64,000 nt of DNA from Vulcanimicrobiota bacterium (GTDB lineage: Bacteria; Vulcanimicrobiota; Xenobia; Xenobiales; JADMJV01): assembly GCA_019637395.1 (NCBI GenBank), contig JAHBVR010000026.1, forward strand, positions 1 to 64,000, given 5' to 3'. Position 1 is the first letter of the stretch, and each line of letters opens with the position of its first letter. This document shows positions 16,430 through 24,137 of this stretch, one piece after another. Below the pieces are notes generated by a model. That model worked only from the letters and a program-made list of their open reading frames with translations. It searched no databases and was not told where the DNA came from. The position numbers and the translations under genes are program-made.

Positions 16430-16738
16430 ATGATTCGTAAACTTTTCACCGCAGCAGTTCTTCTGGCCAGCACGATCACCCCCGTGTGTCAGGCTTATTC
16501 GTCGCCTTCGTATTTGAAAGTCTACAACTATACGGATAGCGAGTTGAGAGTTTACGTCGACGGCTACGACCAGGGCACCATCCCGGTGAGCAGCGCCCCC
16601 AACTGGATCCCCGCCCCCTACGGAATGCACAAGGTCGAGGTTTCCAAGGTCAACGGCTACAACAGCACCGCCAAGTATGCCGAGCTGAGCTACAGCTACC
16701 CCAACGCCGACGTCACCATCGCCAAATACGATCTTTAA
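16430..16738 (+). CDS. Small secreted protein, unknown function
   Basis: A 102-residue exported protein with a signal peptide of about 21 residues (LFTAAVLLASTITPVCQA). The mature part is Tyr/Ser/Val-rich with alternating beta-strand pattern ('LKVYNYTDSELRVYVDGY', 'KVEVSKVNGYN'). It reads like a single small Ig-like or PEGA-like carbohydrate-associated beta domain ('DGYDQGTIPVSS'). CACGGAGGTAG is a good ribosome-binding site. Its TAA stop overlaps the ATG of the YbjQ-repeat gene by one base, so the pair is coupled. Confidence 0.68.
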   Translation: MIRKLFTAAVLLASTITPVCQAYSSPSYLKVYNYTDSELRVYVDGYDQGTIPVSSAPNWIPAPYGMHKVEVSKVNGYNSTAKYAELSYSYPNADVTIAKYDL

Positions 16739-17874
16739 TGCCTATCGTCACCGGTCTTTCCGGCAATGAAATGTTTTGTCTACGCGCCAAGGGTTATGAT
16801 GCCGGCGATATGGTGATCGGCAACAGCGTCTGGTCCCTGGGATTTGCCAAAAGTATCAGCTCGTTGGCTAAAACCCTGGCCGGCGGCGAGGTCACCCAAT
16901 ATACCGAATGGATTAACAACGGCCGCCACCGCGCTTTCGAGAAGCTCATGCGCGAAGTGGAGCAGCGCGGCGGGCACGGTATCACCGGGGTCACCAGCGA
17001 ACTGGTCATGCACCCGATAGGACTCGAGTTTCTGTCTATCGGCAGTTGCGTTCATCCGACGGAGGGGGAGGGCCGGGTCGGCGATTTTTCCAGTTCGGCT
17101 GACGGACAGGGCCTCTATTGCCAACTGGACTGCGGTTTTCGCCCCATCCGTTTTGTCTTCGGCAACGTGGCTTATTCCATTGGCCTGGGCGGCGGTCTGA
17201 AGGGCGGTTTTCGCAGCCTGGCTCGCGGCGAAGTTAAGGAATGGTCGGAGGTTTTCAATCACACCCGCCACCTGGCCATCGAGCGCATCAGCGCCGAAGC
17301 GCGCACGGCGGGAGCCAACGCCGTGCTGGGTATCCGCACCACCACCACTCCGTTTTACGGCAGCCGCGAGATGATCATGATCGGTACCGCCAGCCATCAT
17401 CCCAATCTGCCGGCGGAATACAGCCAGAATCCCATCACCAGCGATTTGACCAATCAGGAAATGTGGAACGTCATCCGCCAGGGTTATTGCCCCATCCGCC
17501 TGGTGCTCGGCGTCTCGGTCTACTCGATCGGTCTGGCCGGCAGTTTTTCCTCGCTCTTCCGCTCCTTTGTGTCGGGCGAAATCAAAGAAATGACCTCGCT
17601 CATCTATGACGCCCGCGAGAACGCCATCGCCAAAATCGCCCGCGACGCCGAGGCCTGCGGAGCCGACGACGTGGTGGGCGTGCGCACCTACATCAAGAAC
17701 CTGAGCGGCGGCGTAGTGGAGTTCATGGCCATCGGCACGGCCGTCAAGAAGATTCCCGGCATCGAAACCTTATCGGAGTCGCTGCCGCCCCAGGCCGTAA
17801 TGCAGGATAGCGACACCTTCGTGGAGCCAACTTTCGGAGTGAGCGCCTACAACCTGAACGCCGGAGCCGGCTAA
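16738..17874 (+). CDS. Triple YbjQ (UPF0145) domain protein
   Basis: A 378-residue protein made of three consecutive YbjQ/DUF74-like domains (about 1-105, 120-225, 235-340) with a ~35-residue tail. Each begins with a 'GNSVWSLG', 'GNVAYSIG' or 'GVSVYSIG' strand and has a following '(S/A)GE(V/I)(T/K)' turn and a helix ending in 'A...GA..V.GV'. Single YbjQ proteins are ~105 residues and form pentamers. They are annotated as heavy-metal-binding on weak evidence. Three fused copies are unusual. The gene is coupled to the small secreted protein upstream and is followed by a repeat array. Confidence 0.8.
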   Translation: MPIVTGLSGNEMFCLRAKGYDAGDMVIGNSVWSLGFAKSISSLAKTLAGGEVTQYTEWINNGRHRAFEKLMREVEQRGGHGITGVTSELVMHPIGLEFLSIGSCVHPTEGEGRVGDFSSSADGQGLYCQLDCGFRPIRFVFGNVAYSIGLGGGLKGGFRSLARGEVKEWSEVFNHTRHLAIERISAEARTAGANAVLGIRTTTTPFYGSREMIMIGTASHHPNLPAEYSQNPITSDLTNQEMWNVIRQGYCPIRLVLGVSVYSIGLAGSFSSLFRSFVSGEIKEMTSLIYDARENAIAKIARDAEACGADDVVGVRTYIKNLSGGVVEFMAIGTAVKKIPGIETLSESLPPQAVMQDSDTFVEPTFGVSAYNLNAGAG

Positions 17875-17875
17875 G

Positions 17876-18087
17876 GCGGGCCTGCCCACCCCCAGGCGAG
17901 GTAAAACCTCGGCCCCAGGGGAGCACGCCTGCCCGCCCCCAGACGAGGCAAAGCCTCGGCCCCAGACGGGCCCCCCGACCTGCCCGCCCCCAGGCGAGGC
18001 AAAGCCTCGGCCCCAGGCGGGCCCCCCGGCCTGCCCACCCCCCAGACGAGGCAAAGCCCCACCCCCACAGCCCCCCGGCCCCCCTAC
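17876..18087. repeat. G/C-rich tandem hairpin array, ~50-bp units
   Basis: About four imperfect copies of a unit contain CCTGCCCGCCCCCAG, then the hairpin GAGGCAAAGCCTCGG, then CCCCAGGCGGGCC. The hairpin arms GAGGC/GCCTC recur in each copy. The array fills the 217-base gap between two convergent genes. No open frame with coding character runs through it. It could act as a bidirectional transcription barrier; it is not a CRISPR array, because repeats and spacers are not of distinct, regular types. Confidence 0.7.
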
Positions 18088-18091
18088 CCCC

Positions 18092-19033
18092 TCAGCCTCG
18101 CTGATTGATCGAATCCAGCCAGGAAACTTCCGGCCGCAAGCCCTGCAAGCGCTGGCGGAAGGCCGCGTCGTGCACCAGCTCTAACCCGCTCAATGCCGGG
18201 GTCAGGCCGTCCGCGCTGACCACGGCGACCACCCCGGGACGATCGAGTAGATTGCGTTCGCCCTCGAGCAGCACTCCGTCGAGCACGAAGAAAGTCTCCG
18301 ACCAGGAGTTGCGGGTGGCTCCCAGCGCTGCGTGACCGGGTCGATTGAGCAGATCGTGAGGCTCGATGACCCGGTCGGCCAGGCGAACCCGCAGCTGCCC
18401 TGTCCACCCGGAAAAGCCGCCCAGTTCTCCAGGTGCGTCCGGGGTGGAAAGGACCACCGCCGTCGCGATTCGAGAAAGAGCCTCATTCTGGAAGAGGTTC
18501 ACCCCGTTCCAGGCCCATTCGATGCGACTCCACTGAAGCCGAGGCCCGAGCAGCCTTCGCACCCCGGTGGTCCAATCCCGGTGCCACCAGCGGGAATCCG
18601 GTCGGGTGATCTGCAGGTCGGTCCAGCATTCCTGATGAGGACTTGAGGCCGGAGCCTCGGCTCGGAAGCTCTCGGGCGCCACGTGGCCTGACCGCATCGT
18701 CCCCGCCCGGTGGAACTCCCAGCGCAGGTGATATTCGCGGCTCAGATTGAGCAGAGCCAGGCCAAAAGGTTCCGACGGCTCCCAGACTGGCTCGGGCAGC
18801 GGGAGTTGGTGCGCAAAGGAGACACTGAGGGAGTTCTTGCCCGATCGAAAGACCACCCTGGCCGGACGGAGCCGCTGTATCCCCTGGCACAGCTTCAAGA
18901 AGCCCTGAGAAGTACTCTGCAAACCCAACCGGGCCAGCAGTTCGCGCTGGCGGCGCGGGTCGACGGTGAACTGGCCGGCGCCGGCCGAGGCCAGGGCGCT
19001 GTGCTCGGCCAGGATCCCCTCCAGTTCGCTCAT
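18092..19033 (-). CDS. GHKL-like (degenerate) family protein, paralog B
   Basis: A 313-residue cytoplasmic protein, the shortest and most diverged of the four family members. Residues 1-26 (ending SAGAGQFTVDP) match the shared N-terminal block. 'LKLCQGIQRLRPARVVFRSGKNSLSVSFA' aligns with the helix-strand-strand core of paralog C. Near the C-terminus 'LDGVLLEGERNLLDRPGVVAVVSADGL' is followed by 'ALSGLELVHD', where the other members have QTDLSG-PV-D. None of the ATP-binding residues of true GHKL enzymes is visible. The ATG overlaps the stop of paralog C by four bases (ATGA), so the two are made together and may pair with each other. It is the last gene of a five-gene coupled operon. Confidence 0.68.
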   Translation of the reverse strand: MSELEGILAEHSALASAGAGQFTVDPRRQRELLARLGLQSTSQGFLKLCQGIQRLRPARVVFRSGKNSLSVSFAHQLPLPEPVWEPSEPFGLALLNLSREYHLRWEFHRAGTMRSGHVAPESFRAEAPASSPHQECWTDLQITRPDSRWWHRDWTTGVRRLLGPRLQWSRIEWAWNGVNLFQNEALSRIATAVVLSTPDAPGELGGFSGWTGQLRVRLADRVIEPHDLLNRPGHAALGATRNSWSETFFVLDGVLLEGERNLLDRPGVVAVVSADGLTPALSGLELVHDAAFRQRLQGLRPEVSWLDSINQRG

Positions 19034-20379
19034 TCCTGGTCCAGGCTGTGGAGGCGCGTGATCTGAGCCACGGCTGCTTCGCTGTAGCCGTATTTGGACC
19101 CCCAGCGCAGCGCCTTGCGCAGTTCCTTACGGCTGCGCACGGTTTCCGCGAGCAGCCAGGTCTCCAGCTTCTCGACCCGTTCGTCGCGCACCGGCACCAG
19201 GCCCGAGAGATCGGTCTGGACCGTATTATCCGACACGAAAGCGCGCGCCCCGGCCAACCCGAGCCGGACGGGTAGCGGATCGAGCAGGACTCCGTCTTGC
19301 TGGACCACCAGCTGACTCTCTCCTTGAGGCTGCACCGGGCAGCGCAGCCAGGCCCGAGCACAGAGCGGGCGCCGCAAACCGAAACGCCCCTGGGCCACCG
19401 GGAGTTCGGCCAGGGCAAAATGGTCCAGGCCGGTGACGTAGAGAATTTGATAACCGTTATTGCGGCCTCCTAGCCGCCCACCACGGATCAGCCCGTGATT
19501 GATCGCATAGGCTGCCTTGGGAATGCCAAAGACCTCCTGGATCACGTCCGATTCCAGAATCGGGAAGTCGGGCGACGGTTCCGCCTCCCAAAGCTTGTGA
19601 TCGGGACTGGATTTATAGCTGCGCCATTGGTGCAAAAGGGTAGAGCCGTAACTGTAGTGGTCCTTGTAGCCGTTACCCAGGTCATAGACCAGGCCGGGCA
19701 CCCGGGTCAGATGCGGCAGATGAAGCAGTTCCGCCGCCGGCCGGCGGGACAGATAGAGACGATCCAGCAAGACATGCTTACCCACCTGCGGCACTGCGGG
19801 ATTCAGTTGGCGGCGGCCCCAGCGCACCGTCAGCGGCGAGAGCGCGCAGCGGCCCGTCAGAACGCGTTCTTCCTCCAGCCAGGCAGCCGGGGTGACCGGC
19901 TTTAGCGCCAGCAAGCAATCGCAACCCTTACCGGACCGGCCCGGCATGCTCTGGCGCTGGATTTCCTGGCCGCGCACCAGATAGCTGAAACCGCCCTGCG
20001 CGTCGACGGCGCCCCAGGCCACGCTTTCCGCCCGGGCCGACCGGCTGGCATGGAAAGCGCGCAGAAAATGGGCCAGCGCCGGCTGTTCCTCCGAGCCCAG
20101 CGGCTGGTGGAGCAGGGTTTGCAGGTCCTGGAACTGGGAGCTGGTGAAGCCGGTCGCGTTGAATTGGACCTCCAGGCGGTCGCGTAAGGGGCGCACCAGC
20201 AGCTCGCGCGCACCGGAGGCGGCCGCCGCCTGCACCAGCTTGATCAGCCAGCTGGTGGGATCGCGAAAAAGGCGCTGCGAAAGTTTCTCCAGCGCTTTGG
20301 CGTAGTCGATGGAAAAGCTGCCCTGGGAATCACGAGAACCTTCCTGCGCCAGTTGCTCCAGGTAGAGAGCGAGATCCAC
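19030..20379 (-). CDS. GHKL-like (degenerate) family protein, paralog C
   Basis: A 449-residue protein and the clearest member of the family. Residues 7-33 carry 'LEQLAQEGSRDSQGSFSIDY' plus KALEKL. Then 'WLIKLVQAAAASGARELLV' (44-62) aligns in position with the N-box helix of HSP90/histidine-kinase ATPases, and 'RDRLEVQFNATGFTSSQF' with the DxGxG strand-turn. The key Asn, Asp and Gly residues are missing, so ATP binding is doubtful. 'RWGRRQLNP' and QTDLSG (388-393) recur in paralog A. The start is a GTG overlapping the upstream TAG stop (TAGTG). Operon partners are an M20 peptidase, a histidine kinase and a small secreted protein. Confidence 0.7.
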   Translation of the reverse strand: MDLALYLEQLAQEGSRDSQGSFSIDYAKALEKLSQRLFRDPTSWLIKLVQAAAASGARELLVRPLRDRLEVQFNATGFTSSQFQDLQTLLHQPLGSEEQPALAHFLRAFHASRSARAESVAWGAVDAQGGFSYLVRGQEIQRQSMPGRSGKGCDCLLALKPVTPAAWLEEERVLTGRCALSPLTVRWGRRQLNPAVPQVGKHVLLDRLYLSRRPAAELLHLPHLTRVPGLVYDLGNGYKDHYSYGSTLLHQWRSYKSSPDHKLWEAEPSPDFPILESDVIQEVFGIPKAAYAINHGLIRGGRLGGRNNGYQILYVTGLDHFALAELPVAQGRFGLRRPLCARAWLRCPVQPQGESQLVVQQDGVLLDPLPVRLGLAGARAFVSDNTVQTDLSGLVPVRDERVEKLETWLLAETVRSRKELRKALRWGSKYGYSEAAVAQITRLHSLDQE

Positions 20380-20768
20380 TAGTAACCGGGGGGTGAGGTG
20401 CTCGGCAGAGGCGTGTCATAGCCGGGAATGCCCTGGCTGGAGTTGGGCTGGCCGGAGCTGTAGCCATTGTAACCGTTGTTGTAGTAGTAGCCACTGCCCG
20501 GTCCGTAGTAATAATTGTTGTAATACCCATAGCCGCGATAACAGTTGGGGTTGTTGCGATGGTCCTGATGAGGATTGTCGTGCTGGGCCGGCTGCTCGGA
20601 GAGCTTGACATAGGGCATGGTGGGAGAGAATCCTGAGTTGTTATTGCGAATATCGCCGGCCTGTACGCTCCGACTGCCGGTTCCCCACGGTAGGGTGGGA
20701 GAGAAACCTTCCTGGGCGTAAGCCGCCGTGCACGTCAGGAGCAAGAATACGGGAATATAGATCTTCAT
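20379..20768 (-). CDS. Small secreted Tyr/Asn/Gly-rich protein
   Basis: A 129-residue exported protein with a signal peptide (IYIPVFLLLTCTAAYAQ). The mature part contains two copies of GFSPT(L/M)P(W/Y), then a low-complexity Tyr/Asn/Gly region ('YGYYNNYYYGPGSGYYYNNG') and a Pro/Ser-rich end. Such sequences are typical of disordered envelope or matrix proteins; no family is recognised. Its ATG overlaps the histidine-kinase stop by four bases, and its own stop overlaps the GTG of paralog C by one base. It is thus firmly placed between sensor kinase and GHKL-like genes. Confidence 0.7.
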   Translation of the reverse strand: MKIYIPVFLLLTCTAAYAQEGFSPTLPWGTGSRSVQAGDIRNNNSGFSPTMPYVKLSEQPAQHDNPHQDHRNNPNCYRGYGYYNNYYYGPGSGYYYNNGYNGYSSGQPNSSQGIPGYDTPLPSTSPPGY

Positions 20769-22105
20769 GCTCTTATTCTATCATCCGAGGCGTAGGGTAG
20801 CCAGCATGAGATCTCCAGCCCGCCGCTACGCCGCAGTCTGGCCTGAATTTTCCCATTGTGGGCATCCACGATGCCTTTGGCGATAAACAACCCCAGGCCG
20901 CTGCCGGAAAGCTCCAGCCCTTTGGCACGATAAAACTTGTCGAAGATCAAAGGAATGTCTTCGGCCGGGATGCCCGGCCCACGGTCGCGCACATCGCAAC
21001 GCAACAGGTCTCCGTCCACTTTCATGCTCAGTTGGATGGGGCTGCCCTGGGGCGTGTATTTGTGGGCGTTTTCCAAGAGATTTTGGAGTAGATTGGCCAC
21101 CAGCACGTAGTCCACGCATAATTCGGGCAGATCGTCGGGCACATCGATTTCGATCCGGTCGCGCAGGGTGGCCGGCGTCTGTTCCAGCACCACGCCGACC
21201 AGCTCGTCCGGTTGCACGGTTTGCAGGTTCAGCACCAGTCCGGGACCGTCCAACTTGGTCATTTGCAGTAAGTTGCTGACCAGGCGGCGCAACCGCTCGG
21301 TCTGTTCCCTGGCCAACTGCAGCAGCCCCTGACGCACCTCGGGCTCCAGATGAATGGCCGGATCGCAGGCGACCTGCAGACTACCCGCCACCGAGGCGAG
21401 CGGCGTTTGCAGATCATGGGAAAGGGAGTTGAGCAAGGCATTCTGGACTCGCTCACGTTCGGCCACCAGCATGGCCTGGCGCAATTTTTCGCCGCCTTGA
21501 ACTCGCTGGAGTGCCAGCCGGGCCTGATGGAGAAAGGAGGTCAGCAGGTCGGACAGTTCCCCCAGGTAGCGATCGTCCACTCCCTCGAGCCGGCACAGTT
21601 CGGGCCCGCCCAGTTTCAGGCGGATTTGCGGACCAAAGATGCGGCCGGCGTTGCGCTCAAAGGCTTTGACCACGTCCTGCTCGGTCTGAATCTGGGTCAG
21701 GTCGCGCCCAAACAGTTCGAGTTCATGAGAAGATTCAGCGCGTTGGCGAGCTTCATTGGCCTGCCGGCGCAGACTGTTGGAGAGATGGGAAATCACGTAA
21801 CCCACTCCCAAAAACGTAACCAGTGAAATGTAATACTGCAAATCGGGCGTGTTGAAACGGAGGCGGGGCTTGAAAACACCGAAATCCAGCGCCAGAAAGC
21901 TGAGAAAAGCCACCAGGGTGGCGGGTCCTTCACCCCAGTAGAGGGCGGCCAGGATGACTTGAACCAGAAAGAACAACATCAGGTTGTCTTCGCTGATCAG
22001 ACCTTTGGCCTGATGGCTTCCGTAGGAAACGGCCAGAACCAGGACCAGGCCCCAAAGATATTGGCGGCTCTGATTGGCTTCCCCCTTAGGAGCGAAATTG
22101 ACCAC
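20765..22105 (-). CDS. KdpD-like sensor histidine kinase
   Basis: A 446-residue membrane sensor kinase. Residues ~15-110 form a four-helix DUF4118 membrane block (YLWGLVLVLAVSYGSHQ, 'DNLMLFFLVQVILAALYWGEGPA'), as in KdpD. A short GAF-like region (~140-205) follows, then HisKA with the phospho-acceptor His in 'LLNSLSHDLQTPLASVAG', and HATPase with N-box 'NLLQNLLENAHKYTP', 'DRGPGIP' and 'GSGLGLFIAKGI'. Unlike KdpD it lacks the N-terminal Usp/KdpD cytosolic domains. No response regulator gene is adjacent, so it is an orphan kinase. GTG start overlaps the M20-peptidase TAG stop (TAGTG). Two degenerate GHKL-like proteins are translated from the same mRNA. Confidence 0.87.
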   Translation of the reverse strand: MVNFAPKGEANQSRQYLWGLVLVLAVSYGSHQAKGLISEDNLMLFFLVQVILAALYWGEGPATLVAFLSFLALDFGVFKPRLRFNTPDLQYYISLVTFLGVGYVISHLSNSLRRQANEARQRAESSHELELFGRDLTQIQTEQDVVKAFERNAGRIFGPQIRLKLGGPELCRLEGVDDRYLGELSDLLTSFLHQARLALQRVQGGEKLRQAMLVAERERVQNALLNSLSHDLQTPLASVAGSLQVACDPAIHLEPEVRQGLLQLAREQTERLRRLVSNLLQMTKLDGPGLVLNLQTVQPDELVGVVLEQTPATLRDRIEIDVPDDLPELCVDYVLVANLLQNLLENAHKYTPQGSPIQLSMKVDGDLLRCDVRDRGPGIPAEDIPLIFDKFYRAKGLELSGSGLGLFIAKGIVDAHNGKIQARLRRSGGLEISCWLPYASDDRIRA

Positions 22106-23952
22106 TATTTGACGCGCTGGATCAGGTCAACCACCCAGTCGACGCCTTGCTGCAAGGACTTGACGGTGACGGCTTCGTCCGGGCCGTGGGCGCCATGGTT
22201 GGTGTAGAGCACCGGCACGAAGGTGAGCGCTTCCGATTCCGGGTTGAGTTCCATCAAAAAGCGGGTGTCGTTACTGGCGGTGGTGTTGCCGAAGAGCACC
22301 GGCGTCTTCTCTCCGTAGACATGCTGAATGGACTGCTCGGCGGCTACGAAGAGCGGGCTGTTGGAGTTGAGCCGGCGCACCCTGGCGTCCAGTTCTTCCG
22401 GTCCCATCAGGGGTTTCAACTGGAATTCGGGACCGATCACACCGTTGAGCCGGGCCAGGATGTCCTTGGGATTTTCATCCACGGCCACGCGCAGGTCCAG
22501 GGTAACGTTGCTGGTCACCGGTCCGGGAGCGGCGGCGCCGCCCGGTTTGCTCTTGGAGGTATAGTAATCCACTACCTCGAGTTTTTCGGCCAGCCCCTCT
22601 TTCCGGGCTTCCTTTTCCACTCTGGCCAGAGCCCGGTTGACCACGTCCACGGCGTCCCGGTCGCGGTCGGTGGTGGAGCCGTGGTTGCCGCCGTGATAGT
22701 TCTCCTGGGGCAGGCTCAGCCTGATCTGGCCGTTTTCGTCCTGGACGCGCAGTTCTTCGCCGGCCACTTTTTGGAAGTTCTGCACGGCCCGGGCGCGTTG
22801 GGAGCCGCTGGCGTCCAGCTTCAAGACCACCGTGGCGGATGACGGTTTTACGTTCGGTCCCTGACCGACCCCGCCGGGGTTGTTGGAAAAATAGAAGTCG
22901 GTCTTGCAGAAATCGGTGCGATTGGCGGCGGCATTCCCCTTGCCCATGCGCTTTTTCATGAATCCGGTTTTATAAAAATTGCGGATCAAGAAGCCTTTGA
23001 AACCGCCGACCGCATCGCCCATGCGCTTCATAGCCTTTTTGGTCTCGGCTTTGTCGCCCAGGTAGGTCCAATCGCGCTTCTCGATAAAGTTGTCGAGCTT
23101 GTCCAGGGTCTCCTGCGTCTTATGAAAAGCCTCGTCGGCATTGGTGGGATTCTTCAGCTGCAACTGCATGGGGATGGTATATTTCTGGGCCACCGCCAGG
23201 TAAGGGCAGTCGCGGTCGCCGGCCAGGCCGGAAAGGAACTCGGGCGAGAAAACACCGCTGCCTTCCACCACCCAGTATTTCACGTCGGCGAAAAGTTCCG
23301 GTTGCTTGCGGGAAAGCAGCCAGGCGCCGTCCTTGCCGCCGAACTCTTCGTCGGGGAAGATAAAGAGCTTTACGGAGCGGTCCGGAATCTCGCCTTTTTC
23401 CTTGAGGTGCTTCATGGCCACCAGCACCTGGGCGGCCGGTCCCTTGGTATCGATGGCGCCGCGTCCCACCAGTGATTCGCGCCCGGCTTCGTCGTTGGTG
23501 ATGTTGCCGGAAAAAGGCTGGCCCAGTTTCCACTCACCCTCCGGTTGGACCACGTCGGAGTGGTGCACAAAACCCATGGCGCCGGCCTGCGGATCTTTGC
23601 CGGGCAGAGTGATAATCAGCATGGGCTTGCCGTTGGTCGATTCGAAGCGGTTTACTTCCAGGCCCGCCTGTTGGGCGTAGGCGCTCATCAAATCCACCGT
23701 CTGGTTTTCGCCGGTCACCAGGTTGTCCGGACCCGAATTGATGCGCACCAGGCCCTGGGTCAGAGTGATCACCTCTTTGCGCAACTGGTCGCTGACGCCG
23801 ACTTTGGAGGGCCCCAGCGGTTCGCGCTGAGTGGCGCTGAGGTGCACGTGGTCGTGGGGAACATGGCCGTCTCCCAGGATGGGCGGCGTGCACTTTGTTT
23901 GCATCGGCGCCCGCGGATGGCTGAAGGTATTGCTCTGAATCTGCATGACCAT
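22105..23952 (-). CDS. M20-family zinc metallopeptidase
   Basis: A 615-residue dipeptidase/carboxypeptidase-like enzyme of the M20/M25/M40 family. The first metal ligand is in 'GFVHHSDVV', the bridging Asp in 'GRGAIDTKGPAAQVLVAM', and the catalytic/metal Glu pair in 'FIFPDEEFGGKDGAWLL'. A dimerisation-type insert occupies the middle, and 'LFGNTTASNDTRFL' near the C-terminus carries the last ligand region. It is ~150 residues longer than a typical M20 enzyme. The N-terminus (MVMQIQSNTFSHPRAP) has no signal peptide and shares MQIQS with the DUF4105-like protein at 3272. It is first in the five-gene operon ending at 18092. Substrate peptides are unknown. Confidence 0.85.
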   Translation of the reverse strand: MVMQIQSNTFSHPRAPMQTKCTPPILGDGHVPHDHVHLSATQREPLGPSKVGVSDQLRKEVITLTQGLVRINSGPDNLVTGENQTVDLMSAYAQQAGLEVNRFESTNGKPMLIITLPGKDPQAGAMGFVHHSDVVQPEGEWKLGQPFSGNITNDEAGRESLVGRGAIDTKGPAAQVLVAMKHLKEKGEIPDRSVKLFIFPDEEFGGKDGAWLLSRKQPELFADVKYWVVEGSGVFSPEFLSGLAGDRDCPYLAVAQKYTIPMQLQLKNPTNADEAFHKTQETLDKLDNFIEKRDWTYLGDKAETKKAMKRMGDAVGGFKGFLIRNFYKTGFMKKRMGKGNAAANRTDFCKTDFYFSNNPGGVGQGPNVKPSSATVVLKLDASGSQRARAVQNFQKVAGEELRVQDENGQIRLSLPQENYHGGNHGSTTDRDRDAVDVVNRALARVEKEARKEGLAEKLEVVDYYTSKSKPGGAAAPGPVTSNVTLDLRVAVDENPKDILARLNGVIGPEFQLKPLMGPEELDARVRRLNSNSPLFVAAEQSIQHVYGEKTPVLFGNTTASNDTRFLMELNPESEALTFVPVLYTNHGAHGPDEAVTVKSLQQGVDWVVDLIQRVK

Positions 23953-24137
23953 GCCAGGTTAGCAGCTCAGTACCTCATCAGGCCTTACCCTTTTGTAAAA
24001 ATTGCCCCAGTCCATGCGGTCGCTGGGGTGCAAAACCGGGGTTCGAGGCTTCGCCCCGAACACGCGGTTTGACACTTGCAGCAAGCTGCCGGGGGAGGGA
24101 CAATTTTTATCCCACGTGAGCGCTACCCGCTACGCGG
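23953..24137. other. Intergenic region with imperfect inverted repeats
   Basis: This 185-base gap lies downstream of gltB and upstream of the M20-peptidase operon. It contains AAAAATTGCCCC near 23998 and GGGACAATTTTT near 24097 as an imperfect inverted pair about 100 bases apart. Between them is the hairpin GTTCGAGGCTTCGCCCCGAAC (written as arms GTTCG-GGC and GCC-CGAAC on the minus strand). The promoter of the M20 operon should lie here. No open frame is convincing. It may be a small non-autonomous element or a terminator/promoter cluster. Confidence 0.35.

Noticed and set aside
17876-18087. Possible CRISPR array
   Set aside because: The units are imperfect, without distinct spacers between constant repeats, and no cas genes are near.
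24000-24110. Possible tRNA-like fold in the gltB/M20 spacer
   Set aside because: GGTTCGA resembles a T-arm but no acceptor stem or anticodon arm can be matched; it is better read as a hairpin repeat.
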